From Massilia sp. W12 (GTDB lineage: Bacteria; Pseudomonadota; Gammaproteobacteria; Burkholderiales; Burkholderiaceae_D), in contig NZ_CP147776.1 of the NCBI RefSeq assembly GCF_037300705.1, forward strand, positions 3,286,001 to 3,350,000: a stretch of 64,000 nucleotides of DNA, in the 5' to 3' direction. The translations under genes were made by a program, and so were the position numbers. Positions 46,114 through 55,980 of the stretch are shown one piece after another (the stretch's first letter is position 1; each line of letters begins with the position of its first letter). A model generated the notes under the pieces. That model made no database searches and was not told where the DNA came from. It worked only from the letters and a program-made list of their open reading frames with translations.

Positions 46114-46388
46114 TCCGCATCTCCATCCTTTCGTGGTCTGCGCAACAAATGTTCAGGCACCGGCTCTGTATATGTGCGCCAATCCACATCTGCAACCAAA
46201 TCCGTAAATTCCGCCCACACTTCTTTATTGGGCAAATCAGTGGGATCTTTTGCGTAAATGGTGACCGTACCTTTCTCCGTATCAATAAAGAAATGCAATG
46301 GAATGCTTTGCGGCAATAATTCCAAAGCCTCTGGCGGCACTTGCAGCAGTCCATTTTGGATGCTGGCATAAGCAGTTTTAATTGCCAT
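46110..46388 (-). CDS. Antitoxin partner of the PIN-domain toxin
   Basis: 92 residues, first gene of the toxin pair, with GAGGAG upstream of the ATG. The N-terminus (MAIKTAYASIQNGLLQVPPEALELLP) reads like a short beta/AbrB-type or MazE-like strand pattern, and the C-terminus is acidic/basic and probably disordered (DWRTYTEPVPEHLLRRPRKD), as in toxin-wrapping tails. Identification rests on its size, position and overlap with the PIN gene. Confidence 0.72.
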   Translation of the reverse strand: MAIKTAYASIQNGLLQVPPEALELLPQSIPLHFFIDTEKGTVTIYAKDPTDLPNKEVWAEFTDLVADVDWRTYTEPVPEHLLRRPRKDGDAE

Positions 46389-46510
46389 GTGACATTCTCC
46401 TCATACCCAGATTGCAGTGAGGGCATCATAGCAGATCGTATTCATGCAAGCCGATTCACCACAAACAAAATGCGCAGGCTTTTGCATGCTTCACCAAACC
46501 CGGCGCATGC

Positions 46511-46540
46511 AAAAACCGCAAGGGCGCCGCGCGCCCTTGC
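46511..46540 (-). terminator. Rho-independent terminator of glk
   Basis: GCAAGGGCGC (46518-46527) and GCGCCCTTGC (46531-46540) form a 10-bp stem with a CGC loop seven bases past the glk stop; on the minus strand it is followed by GGTTTTTG. Confidence 0.85.
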
Positions 46541-46547
46541 CAATGTT

Positions 46548-47552
46548 TCAGCCCTCCCCCAACACCTCCTCCAACATCACCGAGACCCCCAAAAACGCCG
46601 GATACGGCGCCGTAATCACCCAGGTTGGCACTTGCGCCAGCCAGTTGGAAAAGCGGCCTTTGTGTTCAAAGCGCTGGCGGAAGGCGGATTGCGCAAAACG
46701 CTCGCCCAAACGCGGCACAATGCCGCCGCCTATATAAATACCGCCTTGCGCCCCCAGTGTAATGGCGATATTCGCGGCAATCGTGCCGAGCATGGCGCAA
46801 AACGCATCTACCGTTTCCACACTGATGGCGCAGGAGCCGTCGAGCGCGGCGGCGGTGATGTGCGGCGCGGCGGGCGCGCTTTGGAAGGACACGCCGCGCC
46901 AATCGGCCAGCGCGCGCCAAATCAATTCCAGCCCCACGCCTGAGAGCAGGCGCTCGGCGGAAACGTGGGGAAACTCGCGCCAGGCAAAACGCAAAATCGC
47001 AATTTCACGCTCATCCGCCGGCGCAAAACTGACGTGGCCGCCCTCGCTTTGCAAGGCAATCCAGCGCTGGCCCGCCGGAATCATGCCGGATACGCCAAGC
47101 CCGGTGCCGGCACCGATCAAACCCAGCACACCGCCGGCGCGCGGCGCACCGCCGCCGACTTGCTGTAATTGCGCCGCGCTCAAATGCGGCAGGGCGCGCG
47201 CCAGCGCGGTGAAATCATTCACCACCAACAGCGTGTCAAAACCCATTTCCGCCTTCAACGCGGCAATCGAAAACGCCCAATGGTGATTGGTCATGCGCAC
47301 CGCGTCGCCATCGACCGGATTGGCGATGGCAATCGCGGCATGGCGCAAGCTGCGCCCGGCCAGGCGCACATGCATGCGCTGCAGATACGCGCGCATCGCC
47401 TGCGCCAGACTGGGGTAATCGGCGCAGGGCAACACTTGCACTTCTTCATATTGTAAGGGCGCAAACTCCAGCGCAAAGCGCGCATTGGTGCCGCCAATGT
47501 CGGCCAAAAGACGTGGGCCGTATTCTTGTGATGTCTGTGGTAAAGCTTCCAT
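46548..47552 (-). CDS. glk: Glucokinase
   Basis: 334 residues. ADIGGTNAR (17-25) is the phosphate-1 motif of bacterial glucokinases; AIANPVDGDAVRMTNHHWAFS, LVVNDFTALARALPHL (with the catalytic aspartate), LGLIGAGTGLGVSGM and EGGHVSFAP are family hallmarks. It phosphorylates glucose with ATP in the cytoplasm. It diverges from a glucose-type ABC transporter across a 194-base region with paired operator-like repeats, so uptake and phosphorylation are probably co-regulated. A terminator follows. Confidence 0.95.
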   Translation of the reverse strand: MEALPQTSQEYGPRLLADIGGTNARFALEFAPLQYEEVQVLPCADYPSLAQAMRAYLQRMHVRLAGRSLRHAAIAIANPVDGDAVRMTNHHWAFSIAALKAEMGFDTLLVVNDFTALARALPHLSAAQLQQVGGGAPRAGGVLGLIGAGTGLGVSGMIPAGQRWIALQSEGGHVSFAPADEREIAILRFAWREFPHVSAERLLSGVGLELIWRALADWRGVSFQSAPAAPHITAAALDGSCAISVETVDAFCAMLGTIAANIAITLGAQGGIYIGGGIVPRLGERFAQSAFRQRFEHKGRFSNWLAQVPTWVITAPYPAFLGVSVMLEEVLGEG

Positions 47553-47611
47553 CTTCTTCCCGTTCTGTTTTTATCAGGCCGCAGCGCAGATCCGCTGTTT
47601 TTGCGCCGCAA

Positions 47612-47657
47612 GTAGTAATACAACAATCTGATTGCAATTTTATCGTAGTTTGACTAC
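47612..47657. promoter_or_regulatory. Paired operator-like inverted repeats between glk and the sugar ABC operon
   Basis: GTAGT-TTG-ACTAC (47645-47657) is a perfect inverted repeat; GTAGT-AAT-ACAAC (47612-47624) matches it at all but one arm position. Their centres are 33 bases apart, about three helical turns, as expected for two dimers on one face of the DNA. The form resembles sites of RpiR-type (HexR) sugar regulators, but the regulator is not in the window. The position suits control of both divergent units. Confidence 0.55.
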
Positions 47658-47746
47658 CATTGCCATGCGCTGACGTTTTTGTCAGACATTCACAACATGA
47701 ATAATTTCAGCCGCGCGCTGTGCGCGCCAGATAACAGGAGTCCGAG

Positions 47747-48988
47747 ATGAAAGCCACCACCCTTGCCGCCTTGCTGTCCATGAGCTTCGCCCTGCCCTCA
47801 TTTGCCGCAGATGTCGAAGTGCTGCATTACTGGACATCCGGCGGTGAAGCGAAATCTGCCGCTGAATTGAAAAAAATCGTGCAAGCCAAGGGATTTGGCT
47901 GGAAAGATTTTGCGGTGGCCGGCGGCGGCGGTGAAAACGCCATGACCGTACTGAAAAGCCGCGTGATGTCGGGCAATGCGCCGACTGCAGCGCAAGTCAA
48001 AGGCCCGATGATTCAGCAATTCGGCAAAGAAGTGGGCTTAGCCAATATCAATGACACAGCGCAGGCCGGCAAATGGGATGCGGTGCTGCCCAAGGTCGTG
48101 TCAGACGCCATGAAATACAAAGGCAATTACGTCGCCGTGCCGGTGAATGTGCACCGCGTCAACTGGGTGTGGGCGAATGCCGATGTGCTGAAAAAAGCCG
48201 GCGTGAATGAGATTCCCGCCACCTGGGACGCGTTCTTTGCCGCCGCCGACAAAATCAAAGCCAGCGGCGCAATTGCGATTGCGCATGGCGGACAACCGTG
48301 GCAAGACGCCACTGTGTTTGAATCGGTGGCCCTGGGCGTGGGCGGCGCCGCTTTCTATCAAAAATCCCTGGTTCAGCTTGATCAGGCCAGCCTGAGCAGC
48401 CCGACCATGATCAAAGTATTTGACACCCTGGCCAAGCTGAAAACCTATATCGACAAAGACGCCGCCGGACGCGAATGGAATCTGGCGACTTCGATGGTGA
48501 TCAATGGCAAAGCCGGCTTCCAATTCATGGGCGATTGGGCCAAGGGTGAATTCAGCGCCGCCGGCAAAACCCCGGGCAAGGAATTTTTATGCGCCCCGGC
48601 GCCGGGCACTGACAAGGCTTACACCTTCAATATTGACTCCTTCGTGATGCTGAACCAGAAATCGGCGGATGCGAAAAAAGGCCAGGACGTGTTGGCCGCC
48701 GCCATCATGAGTCCGGAATTCCAGGAAGTATTCAATTTGAACAAGGGTTCGATCCCGGTGCGCCCGGATGTGCCGCGCGGCAAGTTTGATGCCTGCGCCA
48801 CCCGTTCCATGGACGATATGGCGGCTTCCAATAAAAACGGTGGCTTAGTGCCCAGCTTTGCGCACGGCATGGCGATTTCCCCCGCCGCGCAAGGCGCAAT
48901 TGTTGATGTGGTGGCCAAATTCATGAACTCGAATATGAGTTCAGCGGATGCCGTGAAAGCCTTGGCCAAAGCCGCCAAGACCAAGTAA
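47747..48988 (+). CDS. gtsA: Glucose/mannose-type ABC transporter substrate-binding protein
   Basis: 413 residues, AGGAG upstream. A signal peptide ends at SFAADVEVLHYWTSGGEAKSA; the mature protein is a family 1 solute-binding protein (MKGPMIQQF-type ligand region, VPVNVHRVNWVWANADVLKKAG, GGQPWQDATVFESVALGVGG, QFMGDWAKGEF). The WTSGGE and GGQPWQ segments match the Pseudomonas/Thermus glucose-mannose binders. It collects sugar in the periplasm for the permease pair downstream. First gene of a four-gene operon. Confidence 0.9.
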   Translation: MKATTLAALLSMSFALPSFAADVEVLHYWTSGGEAKSAAELKKIVQAKGFGWKDFAVAGGGGENAMTVLKSRVMSGNAPTAAQVKGPMIQQFGKEVGLANINDTAQAGKWDAVLPKVVSDAMKYKGNYVAVPVNVHRVNWVWANADVLKKAGVNEIPATWDAFFAAADKIKASGAIAIAHGGQPWQDATVFESVALGVGGAAFYQKSLVQLDQASLSSPTMIKVFDTLAKLKTYIDKDAAGREWNLATSMVINGKAGFQFMGDWAKGEFSAAGKTPGKEFLCAPAPGTDKAYTFNIDSFVMLNQKSADAKKGQDVLAAAIMSPEFQEVFNLNKGSIPVRPDVPRGKFDACATRSMDDMAASNKNGGLVPSFAHGMAISPAAQGAIVDVVAKFMNSNMSSADAVKALAKAAKTK

Positions 48989-49066
48989 GCTCGCAGCAGC
49001 AGCTTCTGCACGCTGCCGCCCGGCGTTCCGGGCGGCAGCGCAGCCCTCCCTCACCCTGAGCAAGCA

Positions 49067-49951
49067 ATGAAGATACGCGCCCTGTTTGAGCGGTTCGCAC
49101 CGCAATTGGTGTTAGGCCCGAGTCTGTTGGCCAGCCTGATCTTTGTGTATGGCTTCATTCTGTTTACCGGCTATTTGTCGCTGACAGAATCAGGCATGAT
49201 GCCTAACTATGAATTCGCCGGCTTACTGCAATACCACGAATTGTTTGAGCATGAGCGCTTTTGGCAGGCGTTTAAAAATCTCGGCATTTTCGGCGGCCTG
49301 TTTATTCTGATCTCGGTTGCGGTCGGGCTGTTGCTGGCGATTGTGCTGGATCAAAAAATCCGCGCGGAAGGCGCATTGCGCGCGATTTATCTGTACCCGA
49401 TGGCGCTGTCTTTCATCGTCACCGGCGCGGCCTGGAAATGGATGCTCAACCCCGGGCTTGGCCTGGAAAAGCTGATGCATGATCTGGGCTTTAGCAATTT
49501 CACCTTTGACTGGCTGGTGAACCCGGATATGGCGATTTACACCGTGGTGATCGCCGGCGTCTGGCAATCCTCCGGCTTTGTCATGGCGCTCTTTTTGGCA
49601 GGCTTGCGCGGCATCGACGATGAAATCATCAAAGCCGCGCAAATCGACGGCGCCAGCCTGCCCACGATTTACCGCCGCATCATCATCCCGGCCATGCGCC
49701 CGGTATTTTTCAGCGTGCTCTTGATTTTGGCGCATATCGCCATCAAAAGCTTTGACCTGGTAATGGCCTTAACCAATGGCGGCCCCGGCAATGCGACCGA
49801 TGTGCCGGCGATTTTCATGTACCAATTCAGCTTCACGCGCGGCCAGCTCGGCTTGGGCAGCGCCTCGGCCATGATGATGTTGGCCACCATCGTCGCGGTC
49901 TTAGTGCCGCTGATGTATCTGGAAACCCGCGCCGCGCGCGCGTTCAAATAA
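49067..49951 (+). CDS. gtsB: Sugar ABC transporter permease 1
   Basis: 294 residues with six membrane helices. The EAA loop that contacts the ATPase is IIKAAQIDGASLPTIYRRII. Typical MalF/GtsB-family inner-membrane subunit. It lies 78 bases after the binding protein and nine bases before the second permease. No strong ribosome site is seen. Confidence 0.92.
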   Translation: MKIRALFERFAPQLVLGPSLLASLIFVYGFILFTGYLSLTESGMMPNYEFAGLLQYHELFEHERFWQAFKNLGIFGGLFILISVAVGLLLAIVLDQKIRAEGALRAIYLYPMALSFIVTGAAWKWMLNPGLGLEKLMHDLGFSNFTFDWLVNPDMAIYTVVIAGVWQSSGFVMALFLAGLRGIDDEIIKAAQIDGASLPTIYRRIIIPAMRPVFFSVLLILAHIAIKSFDLVMALTNGGPGNATDVPAIFMYQFSFTRGQLGLGSASAMMMLATIVAVLVPLMYLETRAARAFK

Positions 49952-49960
49952 GGAGTGGCG

Positions 49961-50821
49961 ATGCGTTCTGAGCGACTCACCCTCGGGCGGCTGGGCTTGT
50001 ATGCCCTGCTGGCTGTATTTGTTTTGTACTACCTCACGCCGCTGTATGTGATGCTGTCCACCAGCTTGAAAAGCGTGGATGAAATCCGCAACGGCAATCT
50101 GCTGGCGCTGCCGCACAGCTTGAATGGCCAAGCCTGGGCGCGCGCCTGGAGCAGCGCTTGCACCGGGGTCAGCTGTGAAGGCTTGCAGCCTTTCTTTTTG
50201 AATTCCCTGAAAATGACCATTCCGGCGGTCTTGCTCTCGACCTTGCTGGGCGCATTTAACGGCTATGTGTTTGCGCACTGGCGGTTTCGCGGTTCGGAAG
50301 TCTTGTTCACCGCCATGCTGGTGGGCTGCTTCATTCCGTTTCAAGTGGTGATTTTGCCGATGGCGCGCGTGTTGGGCGAACTCGGTCTGGCCAACACCAG
50401 CAGCGGCTTGATCATGGTGCATGTGATTTACGGCACCGCCTTCACTACCCTGTTTTTCCGCAACTACTATGTGGGCGTGCCGGAAGAATTGATCAAGGCG
50501 GCGCGCATCGACGGGGCCGGCTTCTTTTTGATTTTCCGCAAAATCGTGCTGCCGATTTCAGGGCCGATTTTTGTGGTGTGCATCATCTGGCAATTCACCC
50601 AGATCTGGAATGATTTTCTGTTCGGGGTGGTGTTCGCCAGCGGCGAAGCGCAGCCGGTGACAGTGGGGTTGAATAATCTGGTGAACACCTCAACCGGGGT
50701 CAAAGAATACAACGTGGATATGGCTGCGGCCATCATCGCCGCCCTGCCCACACTCTTGGTGTATGTGGTGGCGGGACGCTATTTTGTGCGCGGTTTGACG
50801 GCCGGCGCTGTCAAGGGATAA
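49961..50821 (+). CDS. gtsC: Sugar ABC transporter permease 2
   Basis: 286 residues from the ATG at 49961, five bases after AGGAG; a GTG two codons upstream overlaps that site. Six membrane helices, a MalG-type EAA loop (LIKAARIDGAGFFLIFRKIV) and a long N-terminal loop with YLTPLYVMLSTSLKS. Forms the membrane pore together with the preceding subunit. Confidence 0.92.
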   Translation: MRSERLTLGRLGLYALLAVFVLYYLTPLYVMLSTSLKSVDEIRNGNLLALPHSLNGQAWARAWSSACTGVSCEGLQPFFLNSLKMTIPAVLLSTLLGAFNGYVFAHWRFRGSEVLFTAMLVGCFIPFQVVILPMARVLGELGLANTSSGLIMVHVIYGTAFTTLFFRNYYVGVPEELIKAARIDGAGFFLIFRKIVLPISGPIFVVCIIWQFTQIWNDFLFGVVFASGEAQPVTVGLNNLVNTSTGVKEYNVDMAAAIIAALPTLLVYVVAGRYFVRGLTAGAVKG

Positions 50822-50832
50822 GGGGGAAAGCA

Positions 50833-51942
<1,110 letters not shown>

Positions 51943-51959
51943 ATCCTGCCCGCATCGCC

Positions 51960-54900
51960 TCATACAGCAGATGCAAGCGCCACCGGCGCCGGCGGAAAGC
52001 AAATACCCAGGCGTGCAGCGGCGTCTTGCATCCAGCGCGGTAACACCTTCTGCCGCCGCATTACACGCGCGTATTCCTCCCGCCAGCCTGGCGGGGTTTG
52101 TGGATGGGCTTGGGAATCGGCCAGGCAAAACAGCAGCAGGCGCGGCATTTGCCAATGGTCACGCTCAGAAAGACTCAAGGTCTTGGCTGCGCATAAGGCT
52201 GTATCCAATGTTGGAGTTTGCGGCATAGCCAAGGCTTGTAAGCAGGCTCGCCAGAAATCAAAACCACGTTTATCATACAATTTACCTTGTTCACCAGACT
52301 CAACCTGCACATCCGCAAACAGTGCCTCCTTCATATCCGCCCCATTGGCGCACCAATGCCAAAATACCAAGTTCAATCGAATTTGCTGATGCATCCAAAA
52401 CATAAGTCTTGGTTTTTTTCTAGAATGCCTAACACATTCTTCTAATCCATATTCGCAATATGAGATGGATTTAGCATAATCACCAACTGCTGCCAAGTAA
52501 AATCCATGGATATTCAGCGCACCTCCATAAAAAGAAAAAATTTCCTCAGAATTGGAATGAAAATTTTTCCCTATAATCTCCAACCCCTCCTCTGAAAACA
52601 TTATCGCATCATCTAATCGGCCTAACTGATACATGATAAGCCCTTGCGACACTAATACTGCTGCGTAATGATTTCGCTCATCTTCATTTCTAGCAACACC
52701 TAAATTTTTCCATATTTGCCTAACTTGCATGCTTTTCTGCAACGCCAAATCTATCTGTCCATTAAACACACATGTAACGCCCAACATTATTAAGCTTGAT
52801 GCCCACTCCATCAAGCTTTCTCTATTTTCTTTTTTCTTGCATTTCACCTCAAATTGCTTTGCCAACAATTCAAGCGCAAACATAAAAATATCATATATAG
52901 CATCAATTCTCCTCTCAATATTAACATTCACCTTCTTTGCAATTTCAAGCGCCAGTTTGTATGAATTACCACTATCATCTTGCGCCAGAATTTGAAAAAC
53001 CTGCACAAACACTTGCGAAAAAGGGCTGTCCACATCGCGGCAAACATCCAATACGGTTTGCAAGCTTTTTTGCAAACCTTGCAGCATCACATCGTGTAAG
53101 CACTCGCGCAAATCCGGTCTGTGCTTCAGCATGCGGGCGCAAACCGTAAGGGCGCTGTATTGCCAGGCAGAATTGTTTTGCCGCATCAACTCCAGCAGCA
53201 AATCTATGCCCCCATCCTGCTCCAGATAGGTGGCAAGCAAGGTTTCTGCCAATAAATCTGGCGCTAATGCAGGCAAACCTTTGGATGTTGGATAAAGCTG
53301 GCGCAATCTTTCAAATAGGCTTTTTAAATCTTTCTTCTCCTCACCCAAGGACGCCCAAATCACTTCCGCCTCTTTTGCCGTGCGCAAGCCGCCGCATAAG
53401 GTGTTTAAGCACATCAAGGTATCGCTCTGCCGCTGCCAATCCACCTCACGCCAGCCCGGCTCGATGGCATTGCGCCAATAGCGTTGCTCGTGCGCTAACA
53501 AGCTGCGCAGCAAGCTGCCGGGAGTATCGGCGCGCTCGCCGCGCAGGCAGAGCAAGGCGCTCATCTGTAAATACAGGGCGTGCTCGTAAAAAGCGGCGCT
53601 GATATCCGGGGCTTGCATGGTGGGGGCCAAACCCAGTTTGATGGCAAAAGCTTTGTGTGCGCAATACCAGGCTTGTTCGCGCTCACTCTGGCTTTGGTAC
53701 AACTGCGCAACTTCATATGGGCCGGTAGTGGCGCCACCGTCGAGTATGGCGGCGCAGTCTGCATTTTTATACGGCAATTGCCGCCACCAGTCGCCGCCCT
53801 GGCGCGCTAACAGCAATAAGCGCAAGGGCACGGCGCCAGCATGCAAGCGCCAGGCAGCCACAAAGGCTAACACCACATCTTGCCGGGTTTCGGCGTAATC
53901 AATCACGGCAAAACATGCTTGTCCGCTGGCTTGCAATTTAATGGCCAGATTTTTCGCCTGGCCGGGAGAGAGATCGCCGCCGACAAAGCCGGCTTGCCAG
54001 CCCAAGGCGCGCATGCGCTTACAACACTCCAGCGCCAAGCGAGTTTTACCGCAACCGCCCTGCCCATACAAAAGCCGCACTTGCAGCGGATCAGATTGCT
54101 GCGCCCACGCCAATTGTTCTTGCAAAAAGCCCTCGCGCGCCGGGTCGAATGGAATCACCTCTTCTTCCGCGCGCAGCAAAACGCTGTCAGACAGACCGGG
54201 ACGCCAGGCGGCTGGTGGCAAAAGTAAAAGTTGGGCTGGCGCGCTGGATACGGGGGCTGGCGCTGCGGGCGTGGGGGCTGGCGCGGGAACGGGGGCAGCA
54301 TCTGCCGCCTGCGGCGCTTGCGCCGCTGAACGCATCAAATTTCCCCAGGCCAAGGGTGTTAAAAACGTTTCAGCGCAAGCGCGCCAAGTATAGTTTTCCT
54401 TCAACTTACTGCGCAGTCGGGCGGCGTGGTCTTTCCACTTCTTGGCATCTTTCGCCACACAAATAATCGCTTCAGCCAGACTGTTTAAATCCTCAGGAAT
54501 AAAGTAAGGGTGCTCGCAAGCACTGCCACGCACGTCAATGGCTTGATACTGATTGCTGTATTCCTCTTTCAAAAAACGGTGCAAGCCGGATTTATTGCTG
54601 ATGATGATGGGCACGCCTGCGGCGATAGCCTCCCACCCCACCAGACCAAAGCCTTCATGCCAGGACGGCATCATGGCCAGACTGGATTGCTTTAATTCCT
54701 TATCCCAGATCGCTTCCCTTTCATGCGTAAATGGCAGCGCCTGCAGGGAAAAGGCCCGGTTGGCGTATAGCTCGGCAAAGCGGCGCAACTCGGCTTCAGC
54801 TTCCTCCGCATAAGCCCCTTGCGGTCCTTCAAAATTCACACCACGCAAACGCAAGCGCGGCTCTTCACAGCCCTGCAAACAATCCGGCAGGCGTTTGGGG

Positions 54901-55616
54901 TCTGCATCAGCCTGACGGATTGCATCGCCAAATGCGGCCACGCCCAATTCCGCCTGCTTGATTTTTTCGCCCAAGCGCCCGCTCAAAAAAGCCGTGAACG
55001 TTTTTGGTGGATTGCTGCGCGGCTCAATATCCGCCATGCCGGGTATAAGTTGAAATGCATGTTCACAGCCAAAGCCATCCAGGGCATTGAATAATGTCGG
55101 CCCCACGCCATAACAAATGTCAGCTTGCGCAAACAATTCGCGCTGCATTTCGACTTTTTCTTCTGCCTTGGCGCTGTTTTCCGCAAAATCCTCATACGCG
55201 CTGTAGCTCATATGATGAATTAAAGCCACGCGCCCGCCGCCAAATTCCTTACGCGCCGCCAGCGCGATGCCGCCGCTGATCCTGTCGTGCCCCAACCACA
55301 CAATGTTTTGCGGCTGCAGATGTGGCCATTCCTGGCGCAAAATTTGGCAGGCTTTGAGGTAGTCGTTGTCGCCAAATGCGCCTTCCTGCGCATCCAGCCC
55401 GCGCAAATACACCACATGCGACAAGGCTTGCTTTTGCTGCGCAGCATCGGTCTGCGGCACGATGCAAATCACCTGCATAAAACCATCGCAGGCGCTGCCC
55501 ATGGCGCGCAGAAAATCATAATTGAAGCTGTTGATGCCGCCATATTGCGGCCCCCAGCCGGTGGCGAATACGATCAGGGCGTGACTGACTTGGCTGGGCG
55601 GGGAACAGGTGGTCAT
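51960..55616 (-). CDS. Glycosyltransferase-STAND NTPase-helical repeat fusion protein
   Basis: 1218 residues in one frame. Residues 1-425 are a GT-B, family 4-type glycosyltransferase: FATGWGPQYGGINSFNYDFL, FLSGRLGEKIKQAELG, and an intact EX7E motif (E321, E329 in HEGFGLVGWEA). A Pro/Ala linker (about 430-465) joins it to a STAND P-loop module: Walker A GQGGCGKT (518-525), Walker B FAVIDYAE (D573), sensor arginine R605 in LLLLAR followed by WW. From about 650 it is helical, with TPR-like repeats at about 930-1110 (LVSQGLIMYQLGRLDDAIMF, GFYLAAVGDYAKSISYCEYG). The DNA for the repeat part is far poorer in GC than the rest. STAND proteins sense a ligand with the repeats and activate an effector; here the effector would be a sugar transferase. 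Function unknown; a conflict/defence or signalling role is inference. Confidence 0.85.
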   Translation of the reverse strand: MTTCSPPSQVSHALIVFATGWGPQYGGINSFNYDFLRAMGSACDGFMQVICIVPQTDAAQQKQALSHVVYLRGLDAQEGAFGDNDYLKACQILRQEWPHLQPQNIVWLGHDRISGGIALAARKEFGGGRVALIHHMSYSAYEDFAENSAKAEEKVEMQRELFAQADICYGVGPTLFNALDGFGCEHAFQLIPGMADIEPRSNPPKTFTAFLSGRLGEKIKQAELGVAAFGDAIRQADADPKRLPDCLQGCEEPRLRLRGVNFEGPQGAYAEEAEAELRRFAELYANRAFSLQALPFTHEREAIWDKELKQSSLAMMPSWHEGFGLVGWEAIAAGVPIIISNKSGLHRFLKEEYSNQYQAIDVRGSACEHPYFIPEDLNSLAEAIICVAKDAKKWKDHAARLRSKLKENYTWRACAETFLTPLAWGNLMRSAAQAPQAADAAPVPAPAPTPAAPAPVSSAPAQLLLLPPAAWRPGLSDSVLLRAEEEVIPFDPAREGFLQEQLAWAQQSDPLQVRLLYGQGGCGKTRLALECCKRMRALGWQAGFVGGDLSPGQAKNLAIKLQASGQACFAVIDYAETRQDVVLAFVAAWRLHAGAVPLRLLLLARQGGDWWRQLPYKNADCAAILDGGATTGPYEVAQLYQSQSEREQAWYCAHKAFAIKLGLAPTMQAPDISAAFYEHALYLQMSALLCLRGERADTPGSLLRSLLAHEQRYWRNAIEPGWREVDWQRQSDTLMCLNTLCGGLRTAKEAEVIWASLGEEKKDLKSLFERLRQLYPTSKGLPALAPDLLAETLLATYLEQDGGIDLLLELMRQNNSAWQYSALTVCARMLKHRPDLRECLHDVMLQGLQKSLQTVLDVCRDVDSPFSQVFVQVFQILAQDDSGNSYKLALEIAKKVNVNIERRIDAIYDIFMFALELLAKQFEVKCKKKENRESLMEWASSLIMLGVTCVFNGQIDLALQKSMQVRQIWKNLGVARNEDERNHYAAVLVSQGLIMYQLGRLDDAIMFSEEGLEIIGKNFHSNSEEIFSFYGGALNIHGFYLAAVGDYAKSISYCEYGLEECVRHSRKKPRLMFWMHQQIRLNLVFWHWCANGADMKEALFADVQVESGEQGKLYDKRGFDFWRACLQALAMPQTPTLDTALCAAKTLSLSERDHWQMPRLLLFCLADSQAHPQTPPGWREEYARVMRRQKVLPRWMQDAAARLGICFPPAPVALASAV

Positions 55617-55698
55617 ACCGGGCGGCGTGAGTTGATCTGACTGTCAGCATAAATTTGCCGGTGCGGCTTTGTCAAATCCGTGCATGGCGGCGCATGGC

Positions 55699-55796
55699 TT
55701 TTTGTGGGAGACGCGCCAGCCCCGAATGGCGCCGGCCATTTGCCACATGTTTTTGTGGGAGGGGCTTTTGCCCCGAATGGCGCCGGCCATTTGCCA
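55699..55796. repeat. Two tandem 47-bp copies of an intergenic repeat
   Basis: Copies at 55699-55745 and 55750-55796 share TTTTTGTGGGAG, then nine differing bases, then an identical 26-base block starting CCCCGAATGGCGCC. A third, decayed copy is visible as TTTTTGTGGGAAGCGCGCCAG (55894-55914) with GGCGCCGGCCA at 55957-55967. GGCGCC is itself palindromic, and the first copy's CGCCAG could pair with parts of the block. The whole 364-base gap 55617-55980 between the GT-STAND gene and the amidohydrolase is filled by these and the element at 55808; no gene is seen in it. Confidence 0.8.
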
Positions 55797-55807
55797 AGAC
55801 CTGATTC

Positions 55808-55830
55808 GCGACTGAAGTCGCTCCCACAAG
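55808..55830. repeat. REP-like palindromic element
   Basis: GCGACTGAAGTCGCTCCCACAAG; read on the minus strand it is CTTGTGGGAGCGACTTCAGTCGC, the 'GTGGGAGCGACTTCAGTCGC' type of intergenic repeat, with GCGACTTCAGTCGC as hairpin core. It is inverted relative to the GTGGGAG ends of the two tandem copies beside it. A related single copy lies at 29111-29133. Confidence 0.65.
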
Positions 55831-55980
55831 CTTGGCAGCGGCTGTGGGTTTATCTTTTTTCAGGCTTGTCGCTGAGCTTCAGCCAAGCTGTGTTTTTTGT
55901 GGGAAGCGCGCCAGTCCTTTGTGTTTTCAGGCTTGCTCAGGCGGCTGGCGCCGGCCAAATAAGATAGCCGGCGACTGGCT

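Noticed and set aside
51960-55616. Frameshifted or chimeric assembly joining a glycosyltransferase and a separate ATPase gene
   Set aside because: The frame is continuous through a Pro/Ala linker with no internal stop, and no start signal was noticed at the domain border; a real fusion is more likely, though this cannot be fully excluded from one sequence.
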